From Pseudomonas putida (lineage in GTDB: Bacteria; Pseudomonadota; Gammaproteobacteria; Pseudomonadales; Pseudomonadaceae): a stretch of 64,000 nt of DNA. Shown in pieces: positions 1 to 11,817 of the stretch. A program made the translations under genes and the position numbers. Numbering within the stretch: position 1 is the stretch's first letter; every line of letters starts with the position of its first letter. Under the pieces are notes generated by a model. That model was given only the letters and a program-made list of their open reading frames with translations. It ran no database searches and was not told where the DNA came from. The stretch covers positions 4,154,501 to 4,218,500 of the forward strand of contig CP124529.1 in assembly GCA_029953615.1 (NCBI GenBank). The letters run 5' to 3'.

Positions 1-2159
<2,159 letters not shown>

Positions 2160-2375
2160 TGCCAACTCCTTCTGCGCCGGTGCCTGGCAAGCTTTGCCCG
2201 GGGCACCGCTCTGTATCGATCCGCACGGCACGGACCTGGCTGAAAGGTCAGGTTAGACCGCTTTGCGCCACCTGACCCTTTTCTGGACCGGCGGGACGTG
2301 TCGCAGGTTCCGATCTTCCTTTATCATCGCCGCCCTGCCGGCGCCTGTGGCGCGCCAGCCGTAGTGGAGTGAGAG

Positions 2376-3441
2376 ATGAATACCCTGTTCATGCATTGCC
2401 GGCCCGGTTTCGAGGGTGAGGTGTGCGCCGAAATCAGCGAACATGCCGCCCGCCTGGGTGTTGCCGGCTATGCCAAAGGCAAGCCGCAAAGTGCCAGTGC
2501 CGAGTTTGTCTGTAGCGAGGAGGGCGGTGCCGAGCGCTTGATGGGGGAACTGCGTTTCAACCAGCTGATTTTCCCGCGGCAGTGGGCCCGTGGCGGTTAT
2601 GTCGAACTGCCGGAAAGCGACCGAATCAGTGTGCTGCTGGCGCACCTGGCCGACTTCCCGCTGTTCGGCAGCCTGTGGCTGGAAGTGCTGGACAGCAACG
2701 AAGGCAAGGAACTGTCCACGTTCTGCCGCAAGTTCGAGGTGCCGCTGCGCAAGGCTTTGGAAAAGGCCGGCCGCCTGGTTGACGACGCCAGCCGCCCACG
2801 CTTGCTGCTCACCTTCATCAGCGGCCGTCGGGTATTTGCCGGCGTTGCCCCGGCCAACAACAGTGCGCTGTGGCCCATGGGCATCCCGCGCCTGAAATTC
2901 CCCCGCGAGGCACCCAGCCGCTCGACCCTCAAGCTGGAAGAGGCCTGGCACCAGTTCATCCCGCGCGAACAGTGGGAGCAGCGCCTGGGGTGATGACATG
3001 ACTGGCGTCGACCTGGGGGCTTCGCCGGGTGGCTGGACCTACCAGCTGGTGCGCCGGGGTATGCTGGTGACTGCCATCGACAACGGGCCGATGGCCGAAA
3101 GCCTGATGGACACCGGGTTGGTCCAGCACCTGATGGCCGATGGTTTCACCTGGCAACCGAAACAGCCTGTGGACTGGATGGTGTGTGACATCGTCGAGAA
3201 ACCGGCGCGTACCACTTCGCTGATCGAGACCTGGCTGGGCGAGGGGTTGTGCCGTGAGGCGGTGGTCAACCTGAAACTGCCGATGAAACAGCGCTATGCC
3301 GAAGTACGCCGGCTGCTCGACCGAATGGAGGCGACCTTCAAGGCGCGTAAGATCAAGGTGTCGATTGCTTGCAAGCAGCTGTATCACGACCGTGAGGAAG
3401 TGACCTGCCATCTGCGTCGGATGGACTTGAAGCCGCGCTGA
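2376..3441 (+). CDS. rlmM: 23S rRNA (C2498-2'-O)-methyltransferase RlmM, reading frame broken by one extra base
   Basis: Methylates the ribose of C2498 in 23S rRNA using S-adenosylmethionine. The first frame (2376-2993) encodes the N-terminal RNA-binding part, beginning MNTLFMHCRPGFEGEVCAE, and stops right after EQWEQRLG. The protein continues in the next frame from 2998 with the SAM-binding motif DLGASPGGWTY, the VDWMVCDIVEKPART segment and the C-terminal CHLRRMDLKPR. Removing one G from GGGG at 2987-2990 restores RLGDDMTGVDLG and a continuous protein of about 354 residues, the family size. As written, two pieces of 205 and 147 codons result. The start has a purine-rich ribosome site (gagtgagag). 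A sequence error is the likelier explanation. Confidence 0.93.
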
Positions 3442-3457
3442 GCACAGCGCGAATCGG

Positions 3458-3487
3458 CTTGCTCTTGCTCTTGCTCTTGCTCTTGCT
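3458..3487. repeat. TTGCTC hexamer tract
   Basis: About five direct copies of TTGCTC immediately downstream of rlmM. It is the reverse complement of the GAGCAA hexamers at the far side of the repeat island (to 4200), so the two tracts form the outer, loosely inverted flanks of that island. Confidence 0.8.
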
Positions 3488-3532
3488 TCGGCTTTTGCTT
3501 CTAAGCGCGCGATAGTTCAGGCGCCGCCGATT

Positions 3533-4105
3533 GCGACTTCAGGAGGCCGAGCGAAGGGACTGCGGAGGGAGGTGACGGGCATGGATGCCCGTCAAGCGCT
3601 GAGGCCCCATGGATGGGGCCTGCAGCGCGTACTCCCGGGAGCAGGCCCATTGGTTCCTTTTTGCCACGACAAAAAGGGACCCGCCGTAAGGGCGGAAAGG
3701 TGAGTCAGCGCCACCTTTGAAAATGAATGTTGACCTTGTTGTTGATGCCCACGCTTGAAAGCGAAGAGCGAAGAGCGAAGAGCGAAGAGCGAAGAGCGAA
3801 GAGCGAAGAGCGAAGAGCGGAAAAGTACTGGTCTTGATATCGCGCATAGTCCATTTACGATGGCGACGCATACTCACCTTTTCGCCCTTACGGCGAGTCA
3901 CTTTTTGCCAAACGCGGCAAAAAGTAACCAAAAAACGCTGCGCTCCCATCATCCGGCCCCTACGCTACGCTCCGGGGTTCCCTCGCGCCGGTCTTGCTCC
4001 CGGGAGTACGCGCTGCAGGCCCCATCCATGGGGCCTCAGCGCTTGACGGGCATCCATGCCCGTCACCTCCCTCCGCAAGACCTCTGCTCGGCCTCCTGAA
4101 GTCGC
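3533..4105. repeat. Repeat island: 111-bp inverted repeat enclosing other repeats
   Basis: This gene-free stretch between rlmM and tusA holds two near-identical inverted arms, 3533-3643 and 3995-4105. Outer ends match exactly over 20 bp (GCGACTTCAGGAGGCCGAGC at 3533 and its complement ending at 4105). Each arm contains smaller palindromes such as GGCCCCATGGATGGGGCC and GACGGGCATGGATGCCCGTC. A weaker inverted match lies further inward (about 3656-3707 against 3866-3930), so the whole could fold as one long hairpin. Several ORFs of 100-180 codons cross it on both strands, but their sequence only reflects the repeats. I recognise no gene here. Confidence 0.85.
3760..3815. repeat. Eight tandem copies of the 7-mer AGCGAAG
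   Basis: Perfect 7-bp tandem repeat (8 units, followed by a partial AGCGG) located in the spacer between the arms of the inverted repeat. A 7-bp unit is not a multiple of three, so unit gain or loss would shift any reading frame across it, and it is prone to slippage. Confidence 0.9.
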
Positions 4106-4110
4106 GAAGA

Positions 4111-4200
4111 TCAAGATCAAGATCAAGATCAAGACCAAGATCAAGATCAAGATCAAGATCAAGAGCAAGAGCAAGAGCAAGAGCAAGAGCAAGAGCAAGG
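4111..4200. repeat. Fifteen tandem hexamers of TCAAGA/GCAAGA type
   Basis: Fifteen consecutive 6-bp units: four TCAAGA, one CCAAGA, four TCAAGA, five GCAAGA and a final GCAAGG. It abuts the right arm of the inverted repeat and ends about 75 bp before the tusA start. Read as protein it gives Lys-Ile/Lys-Ser dipeptides on one strand and Leu-Asp/Leu-Ala on the other, which I treat as artefact. Confidence 0.92.
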
Positions 4201-4275
4201 CTCGGTGTGTTCGCAGGCGGTGCTTGGAGCACGTCGCGCGATGCGCGACAATAGCGATCATTTGCGGAGCCCCCC

Positions 4276-4518
4276 ATGACCGATTTCACCCCCGACGCCA
4301 TCCTCGACGCCACCGGCCTGAACTGCCCGGAACCGGTGATGATGCTGCACCAGCACGTGCGTGACCTGGCCGCTGGCGGCCTGCTCAAGGTCATCGCCAC
4401 CGACCCCTCTACCCGCCGCGATATCCCCAAGTTCTGCAACTTCCTCGGCCACGAACTGCTGCAGCAGCAAGAGGACGCCGGTACCTTCCTGTACTGGATC
4501 CGCAAGAAAGCCGACTGA
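4276..4518 (+). CDS. tusA: Sulfur carrier protein TusA
   Basis: Small cytosolic sulfur-transfer protein that accepts persulfide sulfur from a cysteine desulfurase, classically for 2-thiouridine formation in tRNA. The 80-residue product matches the family length and carries the signature C-P-x-P in [11 protein letters not shown] (Cys about residue 17), followed by the [11 protein letters not shown] segment seen in TusA/SirA proteins. It is followed 60 bp later by pdxB on the same strand. The upstream side is occupied by the hexamer repeat, so the promoter must lie within or next to repeated DNA. Confidence 0.95.
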   Translation: MTDFTPDAILDATGLNCPEPVMMLHQHVRDLAAGGLLKVIATDPSTRRDIPKFCNFLGHELLQQQEDAGTFLYWIRKKAD

Positions 4519-4578
4519 ACCGCTCTGGAACACGCCCGGCGTTACGCCTACACTGCGTTCCCCAGACAGGAGAGCGCC

Positions 4579-5721
4579 ATGCTGATAGTTGCCGACGAGA
4601 ACATCCCGCTGCTCGATGCCTTCTTCCAGGGGTTCGGCGAAATTCGCCGTTACCCGGGCCGAAGCCTCGACGCCGCCAGCGTCAAGGACGCCGACATCCT
4701 GCTGGTACGCTCGGTGACCAAGGTCGATCGCCAGTTGCTCGAAGGCAGCCGCGTACGATTTGTCGGCACCTGCACCATCGGCACCGACCACCTCGACCTG
4801 GACTACTTTGCCGAGGCCGGTATCCGCTGGAGCAGCGCGCCGGGCTGCAATGCCCGTGGTGTGGTCGATTACGTGCTGGGCAGCCTGCTGACCCTGGCCG
4901 AGCTGGATGGCGTGGCACTGCCCGAGCGCGTGTATGGCGTGGTGGGCGCGGGTGAGGTCGGTGGCCGCCTGGTGCGGGTGCTGCACGGCCTGGGGTGGAA
5001 GGTACTGGTATGCGACCCGCTGCGCCAGGCCGCCGAGGGCGGCGATTACGTCAGCCTCGAGACCATCCTGCAACAGTGCGATGTGATCAGCCTGCACACC
5101 CCCTTGCAGCGTGGCGGCGAGCACCCGACCTGGCACCTGCTGGGCCAGGCGCAGCTGGCGCAGCTGCGCCCGGGTGCGTGGCTGGTCAACGCCAGCCGTG
5201 GCCCGGTGGTGGACAACGCCGCCCTGCGCGAACTGCTGCTGAAACGCGAAGACGTGCATGCGGTGCTGGATGTGTGGGAGGGCGAGCCACAGGTCGACTT
5301 GCAACTGGCTGACCTGTGCACGCTGGCTTCGCCGCACATTGCCGGCTACAGCCTCGATGGCCGCCAGCGTGGTACGGCGCAGATCTACCAGGCGCTGTGC
5401 CGCTTTCTCGGTGTGGATGAACAGGTGCAACTGGCCGACCTGCTGCCGCGACCGCCGCTGGCGCAGATCGAGCTGGATGCCGGCACCGACCCGGCCTGGG
5501 CCTTGGCCACCCTGTGCCGCGCGGTGTACGACCCACGCCGCGACGATGCCGATTTCCGTCGTAGCCTCAGCGACGACCCGCAGCAACAGCGTGCAGCGTT
5601 CGACCAGTTGCGCAAGCAGTACCCGCCGCGGCGCGAGATCGAGGGGCTGGCGGTGCGCTTGCGCGGGGAGTCACCGCAGTTGGCGCAGTTGGTCAGTGCC
5701 TTGGGTGGGGTGTTGGTCTGA
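4579..5721 (+). CDS. pdxB: Erythronate-4-phosphate dehydrogenase
   Basis: Second step of the deoxyxylulose-5-phosphate-dependent pyridoxal phosphate pathway, oxidising 4-phosphoerythronate with NAD. The product has 380 residues, normal for PdxB. Sequence features of the D-2-hydroxyacid dehydrogenase fold are clear: the nucleotide-binding [16 protein letters not shown] around residue 120, the [15 protein letters not shown] loop, NASRGPVVD (about 200-210), and the catalytic His in [12 protein letters not shown] (about 255). The C-terminal dimerisation domain specific to PdxB is present. A ribosome site (caggagag) precedes the ATG. A REP pair lies downstream. Confidence 0.96.
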   Translation: MLIVADENIPLLDAFFQGFGEIRRYPGRSLDAASVKDADILLVRSVTKVDRQLLEGSRVRFVGTCTIGTDHLDLDYFAEAGIRWSSAPGCNARGVVDYVLGSLLTLAELDGVALPERVYGVVGAGEVGGRLVRVLHGLGWKVLVCDPLRQAAEGGDYVSLETILQQCDVISLHTPLQRGGEHPTWHLLGQAQLAQLRPGAWLVNASRGPVVDNAALRELLLKREDVHAVLDVWEGEPQVDLQLADLCTLASPHIAGYSLDGRQRGTAQIYQALCRFLGVDEQVQLADLLPRPPLAQIELDAGTDPAWALATLCRAVYDPRRDDADFRRSLSDDPQQQRAAFDQLRKQYPPRREIEGLAVRLRGESPQLAQLVSALGGVLV

Positions 5722-5739
5722 CAGCCTTTTGAAAGCTGT

Positions 5740-5835
5740 ACCGGCCTCTTCGCGGGCTTGCCTGCTCCCACAGGGCCCCCATAGACCCTGAGGTCAATGG
5801 GGGACCTGTGGGAGCGGGCAAGCCCGCGAAGAAGG
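5740..5835. repeat. REP pair (inverted)
   Basis: A forward copy with the core ctcttcgcgggcttgcctgc and an inverted copy (cctgtgggagcgggcaagcc) separated by about 30 bp. It lies between the converging ends of pdxB and the small gene at 5910. Confidence 0.85.
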
Positions 5836-5872
5836 TTGAGCTGGTCTGTCAGGATTGCCCAAGGCAAATAAA

Positions 5873-5894
5873 AACCCGGCGCAAGCGCCGGGTT
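5873..5894 (-). terminator. Rho-independent terminator
   Basis: Perfect stem AACCCGGCGC / GCGCCGGGTT with a two-base loop. Read leftward it is followed by TTTATTT, so it terminates the small gene ending at 5910. Confidence 0.85.
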
Positions 5895-5909
5895 GCAAGA
5901 ATTCGCCGA

Positions 5910-6083
5910 TCAACCTTTGCGTACGCGCTCGACCCGGCTCTCTTCCAGGGCCTTGCAGGCCTGCTGGATCATCTGCTCGGTGATCGGTACTTCGCGCCCC
6001 TGGGCGTCGATGATCGAGCCGCACACCTGAGGTTGTGGGGTGGTCCGGGGCTTCTGGTTGTCGCTGCCATGCTGCAAGCTCAT
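5910..6083 (-). CDS. Small conserved Pseudomonas protein (PA1571-like)
   Basis: A 57-residue soluble protein beginning MSLQHGSDNQKP, with the central CGSIIDAQGREVPITEQMIQQACKALEES. The GSIIDxxGREVPITExMIQxAC pattern is what I recall for the PA1571 family of unknown function; that match is from memory. The start at 6083 is preferred over an upstream ATG because GAGGAG lies about 8 bases before it. It has its own terminator. No catalytic motif or membrane segment is visible. Confidence 0.75.
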   Translation of the reverse strand: MSLQHGSDNQKPRTTPQPQVCGSIIDAQGREVPITEQMIQQACKALEESRVERVRKG

Positions 6084-6296
6084 GTATTGTCTCCTCATCA
6101 GGTTCAAGCGCAGGATAACCCTGTGCCGTGACTGGCCTGTGACAGTGCCTGCAGGGTCACGGCAGGCACAGTCCAGCAGAAACGGCCGTGAAGCTCCATA
6201 GCGTGCTTAGACCGATACGCTATAGCAACCTTGCAAGGCTTCCCCGAACCTGGATGAGTGGTAGGCTGCGGATTCCCCACCATAGTGGTCCGTGCC

Positions 6297-8060
6297 ATGC
6301 CCGAATCGGTTTCCTCGCGTCAACGCCGCGCCTTGCGCCTGGGTTGGCACTTCGTCCGCCCGTACCGTCGCCAGGTGCTGCTGGCCTTGCTTGCCTTGGT
6401 AGTCACCGCCGGCATCACCCTGTCGATGGGCCAGGGCATCCGCCTGCTGGTGGACCAGGGCTTCATGACCCGCTCTGCGCATCAGCTCAACCAGACCATC
6501 GGGCTGTTCCTGCTGCTGGTGTTGGCCCTGGCGGTGGGGACCTTCAGCCGCTTCTACCTGGTGTCGTGGATTGGCGAGCGCTGCGTGGCCGATATCCGTC
6601 GGGCCGTGTTCGACCACCTGATCGGCTTGCATCCCGGGTTTTTCGAAGACAACCGCAGCTCCGAGATCCAGTCGCGCCTGACCGCTGACACCACCTTGCT
6701 GCAATCGGTAATCGGTTCATCGCTGTCGATGTTCCTGCGCAACGCGTTGATGGTGATTGGTGGCGTGGTGTTGCTGTTCATCACCAACCCCAAGCTCACC
6801 AGCATCGTGGTAGTAGCGCTGCCGCTGGTGCTCGCGCCGATCCTGCTGTTCGGCCGCCGGGTACGCAGCCTGTCGCGGCAGAGCCAGGACCGGGTGGCCG
6901 ATGTGGGCAGCTATGTGGCCGAGACCCTCGGGCAGATCAAGACTGTACAGGCCTACAACCACCAGGCGCACGACCGCGAGCTGTTCGCCGTCACGGTCGA
7001 AGCGGCGTTTGCCGTGGCCCGGCAGCGGATAGCCCAGCGTGCGTGGCTTATCACCCTGGTGATCGTGCTGGTGCTGGGGGCGGTGGGGGTGATGTTATGG
7101 GTTGGCGGCATGGATGTGATCGCCGGGCGCATTTCCGCAGGCGAACTGGCGGCCTTCGTGTTCTACAGCCTGATCGTCGGCAGTGCCTTCGGCACCCTCA
7201 GCGAGGTGATCGGCGAGTTGCAGCGGGCGGCGGGCGCGGCCGAACGCATTGCCGAACTGTTGGCGGCGCGCAGTGCAATCCTGCCGCCCGCCGTGGCGCA
7301 GGTGCTGCCGCAGCAGCGGGCCAGTGGGCGTATCGAACTGCAGCAGTTGGTGTTCGCTTACCCGTCACGCCCCTCGGTGGCGGCTGTGGATGGCCTGAGC
7401 CTGGCCATCGAACCGGGGCAGACCGTGGCGCTGGTAGGGCCCTCGGGCGCGGGCAAGTCGACCTTGTTCGATTTGTTGCTGCGCTTCTATGACCCCCAGC
7501 AAGGGCGCATCCTGCTCGATGGCCGGGCGATTGCCGAACTCGAACCCGATCAACTGCGCCAGCAGTTCGCCCTGGTGGCACAAAACCCTTCGCTGTTTCG
7601 CGGTACGGTCGAGGCCAACATCCGCTACGGCCGGCCCGAGGCGACCCTGGCCGAGGTCGAGGCAGCGGCCCGTGGTGCTCATGCCGACGCATTCATCCGG
7701 CAACTGCCGCAGGGCTACCAGACACCGTTGGGCGAGGGTGGCATCGGTCTGTCTGGCGGGCAGCGACAACGCCTGGCCATCGCCCGTGCGTTGCTGGTCG
7801 ATGCACCGATCCTGTTGCTGGACGAAGCCACCAGCGCTCTCGACGCGCAAAGCGAACACCTGATCCAGCAGGCGTTGCCCAGCCTGATGGCCGGGCGCAC
7901 CACCCTGGTGATCGCTCATCGCCTGGCGACTGTACAACATGCCGACCGTATCGCGGTCATCGACAAGGGCCGGCTGGTGGCAGTGGGGACGCATCGCCAG
8001 TTGATCGAAGAAAGCCCGCTTTATGCGCGGCTGGCGGCCTTGCAGTTCACCACAGGGTAG
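6297..8060 (+). CDS. ABC transporter, fused permease/ATPase (MsbA/LptA-export type)
   Basis: Half-size exporter of 587 residues: an N-terminal transmembrane domain with about six hydrophobic helices (residues 20-300) and a C-terminal ATPase. ATPase motifs are all intact: Walker A GPSGAGKST (about 382), signature LSGGQRQRLAIAR (about 485), Walker B ILLLDEATSALD and the switch His in IAHRLATVQ. The substrate cannot be read from sequence; ABCB/MsbA relatives move lipids or hydrophobic compounds from the inner leaflet. An upstream ATG at 6258 is in frame, but MPESVSSRQRRALRLGWHF at 6297 is the usual type of start. It is followed by a strong terminator. Confidence 0.88.
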   Translation: MPESVSSRQRRALRLGWHFVRPYRRQVLLALLALVVTAGITLSMGQGIRLLVDQGFMTRSAHQLNQTIGLFLLLVLALAVGTFSRFYLVSWIGERCVADIRRAVFDHLIGLHPGFFEDNRSSEIQSRLTADTTLLQSVIGSSLSMFLRNALMVIGGVVLLFITNPKLTSIVVVALPLVLAPILLFGRRVRSLSRQSQDRVADVGSYVAETLGQIKTVQAYNHQAHDRELFAVTVEAAFAVARQRIAQRAWLITLVIVLVLGAVGVMLWVGGMDVIAGRISAGELAAFVFYSLIVGSAFGTLSEVIGELQRAAGAAERIAELLAARSAILPPAVAQVLPQQRASGRIELQQLVFAYPSRPSVAAVDGLSLAIEPGQTVALVGPSGAGKSTLFDLLLRFYDPQQGRILLDGRAIAELEPDQLRQQFALVAQNPSLFRGTVEANIRYGRPEATLAEVEAAARGAHADAFIRQLPQGYQTPLGEGGIGLSGGQRQRLAIARALLVDAPILLLDEATSALDAQSEHLIQQALPSLMAGRTTLVIAHRLATVQHADRIAVIDKGRLVAVGTHRQLIEESPLYARLAALQFTTG

Positions 8061-8139
8061 TAAGTAGCGGCCTTGTAACATTTCTGTAGTATTTGCCTGA
8101 GAGTATCTGGCTCAACTGTTGCGTAAGTGCTCGACCTGG

Positions 8140-8168
8140 CTGCCATTGCTTGATGGCAGCCTTTTTTT
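8140..8168 (+). terminator. Rho-independent terminator after the ABC exporter
   Basis: Stem GGCTGCCA / TGGCAGCC with a seven-base loop followed by seven T residues. It isolates the exporter from the chemoreceptor gene. Confidence 0.88.
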
Positions 8169-8251
8169 GGCCTGCCAGTAACCGGGCTGCGTTGCACCCT
8201 GTTGCCAACCTGCGCGGCCCCCGGTCTTCCCCCTGTTTTCCGAGATCCAAG

Positions 8252-9869
8252 ATGCTGCGTAAATCCCTCAGAGTGCAAATTCTCTCCCTGCTTGGCGGCA
8301 GTCTGGTGGCGATGTTGCTGATCGCCCTGGTGTGCTTCCAGTTCCTCTCGTCCAGCGTGCGCGGCTACGCCGAGCTGGTCGACGGGCCGCTGCGGGCCTC
8401 GCAATTGATCGACGAAGCCAACCTGCAGTTCAAGATCCAGGTGCAGGAATGGAAGAACGTGCTGTTGCGCGGGCGCCAGCCGGCTGGACCTGGACAAGTA
8501 CTGGCAGCAGTTCCAGGCGCGCGAGCAGCAGGTGCAGCAACTGCTCGGGCAATTGATCGACAGCAGCGACGCCAGGCTCAAGGCGCAGTTGCAGCAATTG
8601 CGTGACAGCCATCGGCAGCTGGGCCAGGCCTACGCGCAAGGGCGCCAGGCATTTCTGGCGGCGGGCGGCGACCCGGTTGCCGGCGACCAGGCGGTCAAGG
8701 GCGTGGACCGCGCTGCCAGCGAACAGATGAGCGAACTGGTCGAGCAACTGCGTGCCGATGCCCATCAGCAAGCCGCCAGCCTTAGTGCCGGTGCCGAGCG
8801 CACGGTATGGCTGGGCTTGCTGGTGATGTTGGCCTCAGCGCTGTTGGTGGGGCTGCTCAGCCTGTGGCTGGTCAACCGCAGCCTGATCGAGCCGATCCGG
8901 CAGTTGATCGAGTATGTCGCGCAACTTAGCCAGGGCCGCTTTGCTGCCCGGGTAGACAGCCGTCGCGAGGACGAACTGGGTCGCCTGGCGCGGGCCGCCA
9001 ATACCCTGCGTGACTTTCTCGCCGACACCGTCGGCCGGCTGCAGGACAACGCCCAGGAACTGGAAGGCGCCAGTGGCCAGTTGCGCAGTATCGCCGGCGA
9101 CATGGCCCGTGGCACCCACGACCAGTTCCAGCGCACTGACCAGGTGGCGACGGCCATGCATGAGATGTCCGCCACCGCCCAGGAAGTCGCGCGCCACGCC
9201 GCCGAGGCCGCCCGTGCGGCGGACGACGCCGACCACAGTGCCCAAGCGGGCGAGCAGGTGATGCAGCAGACCATCGATATCATTGGCGTGGTCAACCGCG
9301 AAATTGCGGGTACGGCGGCGGTGATTCGCGACCTGGAGCATGACAGCACACGTATTGGCAAAGTCCTTGAAGTGATCCGCGGCATTGCCGAGCAGACCAA
9401 CCTGCTGGCGCTCAACGCGGCCATCGAAGCGGCCCGTGCCGGCGAGGCCGGGCGTGGTTTTGCGGTGGTTGCCGATGAGGTGCGCAGCCTGGCCCAGCGC
9501 ACGGCGGCGTCGATTGCCGAGATCCACCAGATCATCGACGCGGTGCAGTTGGGGGCGGTGGAAGCGGTCAAGGCCATCGAAAGCGGCCAGCAGCGCAGCG
9601 AGGAGGGCGCCGAGCAGGTGCAGCAGGCCGGGCAGATGCTGCAGCGCATCACCCTGGCGGTGGAGGCGATCCGCGACATGAACCGGCAGATCGCCACGGC
9701 GGCCGAAGAGCAGACCAGCGTGGCCGAAGACATTTCGCGCAACCTGATCGAAATCACCCGTATCGCCACCGCCAACCAGCAGGCCGTGCAGCATACCGAG
9801 CAGGCGGGGCAGCGCCTGCATGGGTTGTCGGGGCAGCTAGGGGAAGTCACTTCCCGCCTCACCGCCTGA
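8252..9869 (+). CDS. Methyl-accepting chemotaxis protein, reading frame broken by one extra base
   Basis: Transmembrane chemoreceptor. The first frame, starting [19 protein letters not shown] with a transmembrane helix, runs into a shift near 8485; the rest continues in the next frame as [15 protein letters not shown]. Restoring one frame gives about 538 residues: TM1, a helical periplasmic sensor of roughly 150 residues (four-helix-bundle size), TM2 near 190-210, a HAMP segment, and the long cytoplasmic signalling coiled coil with the conserved hairpin tip [19 protein letters not shown]. No C-terminal CheR-binding pentapeptide is seen. The ligand is unknown. One base too many in GGCTGGACC explains the break; probably a sequence error. 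Confidence 0.9.
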
Positions 9870-9895
9870 CGCCCTTTCATGCCTGATGCGGTCCC

Positions 9896-10013
9896 TGTAG
9901 GAGCGGCCTTGTGTCGCGATGGGCCGCACAGCGGCCCCAATATCTCGGCAACAGTGTGGATATCGCAGGGGGCTGCTTTGCAGCCCTCATCGCGACACAA
10001 GGCCGCTCCTGCA
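9896..10013. repeat. Paired inverted repeat, GTAGGAGCGGCC family, in a 315-bp gene-free gap
   Basis: The gap 9870-10184 holds a left copy (GTAGGAGCGGCCTTGTGTCG) and its inverted copy ending near 10013, with gccgcacagcggcc and ggctgctttgcagcc palindromes between. The same arrangement recurs at 15548 and 33479. The remaining bases up to mqo carry its leader; I see no gene there. Confidence 0.85.
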
Positions 10014-10184
10014 AGGGCAGCGCAAGGCGGGGAAATCCGCCATTTCATTGCAGTGCATCCGGCCCCTCTGGCGGATTGTCGCCATGCTCCCCGTCGCTCA
10101 CCCCCTGTATTCACTGCTCCAGACCCAGTTGGCACGTTCCCTGCTCAAGGCGGCGCGCGTGTACACAACAACTGGATAACATCA

Positions 10185-11759
10185 ATGAAGAAATTCCTGC
10201 TGACGTTCCTCTGCCTGGGCGTCATCGGCTGCTCCAAACCCGCGGAACCGGAAAAGACCGTCGACGTGCTGCTGATCGGTGGTGGCATCATGAGTGCCAG
10301 CCTGGGCACCTACCTCACCGAGCTTGAGCCCTCCTGGAAGGTCGACGTCTACGAACGCCTGGGCCAGGTCGCCGAAGAAAGCTCCAATGCCTGGAACAAC
10401 GCCGGTACCGGTCACTCGGCGTTCTGCGAGCTCAACTACACCAGCGTCGGCAAGGACGGCAGCATCGACATCAGCAAGGCTGTGGGGGTCAACGAGCAGT
10501 TCGAGGTGTCCAAGCAGTTCTGGGCCTACCAGGTCGAGCAGGGTGTGCTGAGCAACCCGAAGTCGTTCATCAACAACGTGCCGCACATGAGCTTTGTCTG
10601 GGGTGACGACAACGTTGCCTTCCTGCACAAGCGCGTCGATGCTCTGCAGCACAGCTCGCTGTTCCGCGGCATGGAAATCTCCGAAGACCATGAGCAGATT
10701 CGTAAGTGGGCACCGCTGGTGATGGAAGGGCGTGACCCGGGGCAGAAGGTCGCTGCCACGCGCATGGCCATCGGCACCGACGTGAACTTTGGCGAAATCA
10801 CTCGCCAGCTGTTCGCCGCAATGACCCGCAACCCCAACGTGTCGCTGAACCTGCGCCATGAAGTGCGCGACATCGTGCGCAACGACGACGGCACCTGGCA
10901 GGTGCGAGTGGCCGACCTGGCCAACGGTGGCAAGGAAAAGGCCATCAACGCCCGCTTCGTGTTCATTGGTGCCGGTGGTGGTGCGCTGAAGCTGCTGCAG
11001 AAGTCGGGCATTCCCGAAGCCGAAGGCTATGCCGGCTTCCCGGTCGGTGGCCAGTTCCTGATGACCGACAACCCCGACCTGGTCGCCCGCCACCAGGCCA
11101 AGCTGTACGGCAAGGCCTCGGTCGGCGCGCCGCCGATGTCGGTACCGCACCTGGATACACGAATGATCGATGGCCAGCAGGTGCTGCTGTTCGGCCCGTT
11201 CGCCACCTTCTCCACCAAGTACCTCAAACATGGCTCGCTGCTGGACATGTTCGCCTCGCTGAACAGCCACAACGTGCTGCCGATGGTCAATGCCGGTATC
11301 GACAATATCGACCTCAGTACTTACCTGATGGGGCAGTTGATGCTCAGTTTCGATGACCGCATGAACGCGCTGCGCGAGTACTTCCCCAACGCCAAGAACG
11401 AAGACTGGAAGCTGCTGCAGGCCGGCCAGCGGGTGCAGGTGATCAAGAGGGATCCGGTACTGGGCGGTGTGCTGCAGTTCGGTACCGAAGTGGTGGCGGC
11501 CCAGGACGGCAGCATCGCCGCGTTGCTGGGGGCTTCGCCGGGCGCTTCGACTGCGGCGCCGATCATGCTGACCGTGCTCGAAAAGACCTTCAAGGACCGT
11601 ATCCAGTCGCCCGCCTGGCAGGCCAGGCTCAAGCAAATCGTGCCGAGCTATGGGCAGAAGCTGAACAACAACCTGGCGCTGACCAACCAGACCCGGGCCT
11701 GGAGCAGCGAGCGCCTGCAGTTGCTGTATGTGCCGGTGGAGGCTGAGGTGTCGCACTGA
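10185..11759 (+). CDS. mqo: Malate:quinone oxidoreductase with lipoprotein-type signal
   Basis: FAD-dependent, membrane-associated oxidation of malate to oxaloacetate with electrons passed to quinone, bypassing NAD-linked malate dehydrogenase. The product has 524 residues. After the signal it shows the FAD-binding [18 protein letters not shown] (about residue 28), [16 protein letters not shown] (about 80) and the C-terminal [15 protein letters not shown]. The N-terminus [19 protein letters not shown] is a typical signal with lipobox (GVIGC, Cys 17), unusual because most Mqo proteins have no export signal. An upstream in-frame ATG at 9879 lies in repeat DNA and is disregarded. A strong terminator follows. 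Confidence 0.93.
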   Translation: MKKFLLTFLCLGVIGCSKPAEPEKTVDVLLIGGGIMSASLGTYLTELEPSWKVDVYERLGQVAEESSNAWNNAGTGHSAFCELNYTSVGKDGSIDISKAVGVNEQFEVSKQFWAYQVEQGVLSNPKSFINNVPHMSFVWGDDNVAFLHKRVDALQHSSLFRGMEISEDHEQIRKWAPLVMEGRDPGQKVAATRMAIGTDVNFGEITRQLFAAMTRNPNVSLNLRHEVRDIVRNDDGTWQVRVADLANGGKEKAINARFVFIGAGGGALKLLQKSGIPEAEGYAGFPVGGQFLMTDNPDLVARHQAKLYGKASVGAPPMSVPHLDTRMIDGQQVLLFGPFATFSTKYLKHGSLLDMFASLNSHNVLPMVNAGIDNIDLSTYLMGQLMLSFDDRMNALREYFPNAKNEDWKLLQAGQRVQVIKRDPVLGGVLQFGTEVVAAQDGSIAALLGASPGASTAAPIMLTVLEKTFKDRIQSPAWQARLKQIVPSYGQKLNNNLALTNQTRAWSSERLQLLYVPVEAEVSH

Positions 11760-11779
11760 CACACTTTTCAATGCACAAC

Positions 11780-11808
11780 AAAAAGCCCGCACAATGGCGG
11801 GCTTTTTG
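11780..11808. terminator. Bidirectional rho-independent terminator
   Basis: AAAAGCCCGC / GCGGGCTTTTT with a six-base loop, flanked by A-rich and T-rich tracts. It can end mqo rightward and the tRNA transcript leftward. Confidence 0.92.
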
Positions 11809-11817
11809 TTGAGGACC

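Noticed and set aside
3458..4200. CRISPR-like array
   Set aside because: Repeats are contiguous 6-7 bp units without spacers of constant length, and no cas gene is present.
3539..4505. Several 100-180-codon ORFs with Lys-Ser or Leu-Asp repeats
   Set aside because: They merely translate the inverted and tandem repeats and have no ribosome site; one also overlaps tusA.
9879..10184. N-terminal extension of mqo from 9879
   Set aside because: It covers the GTAGGAGCGGCC repeat pair; the lipoprotein signal begins at 10185.
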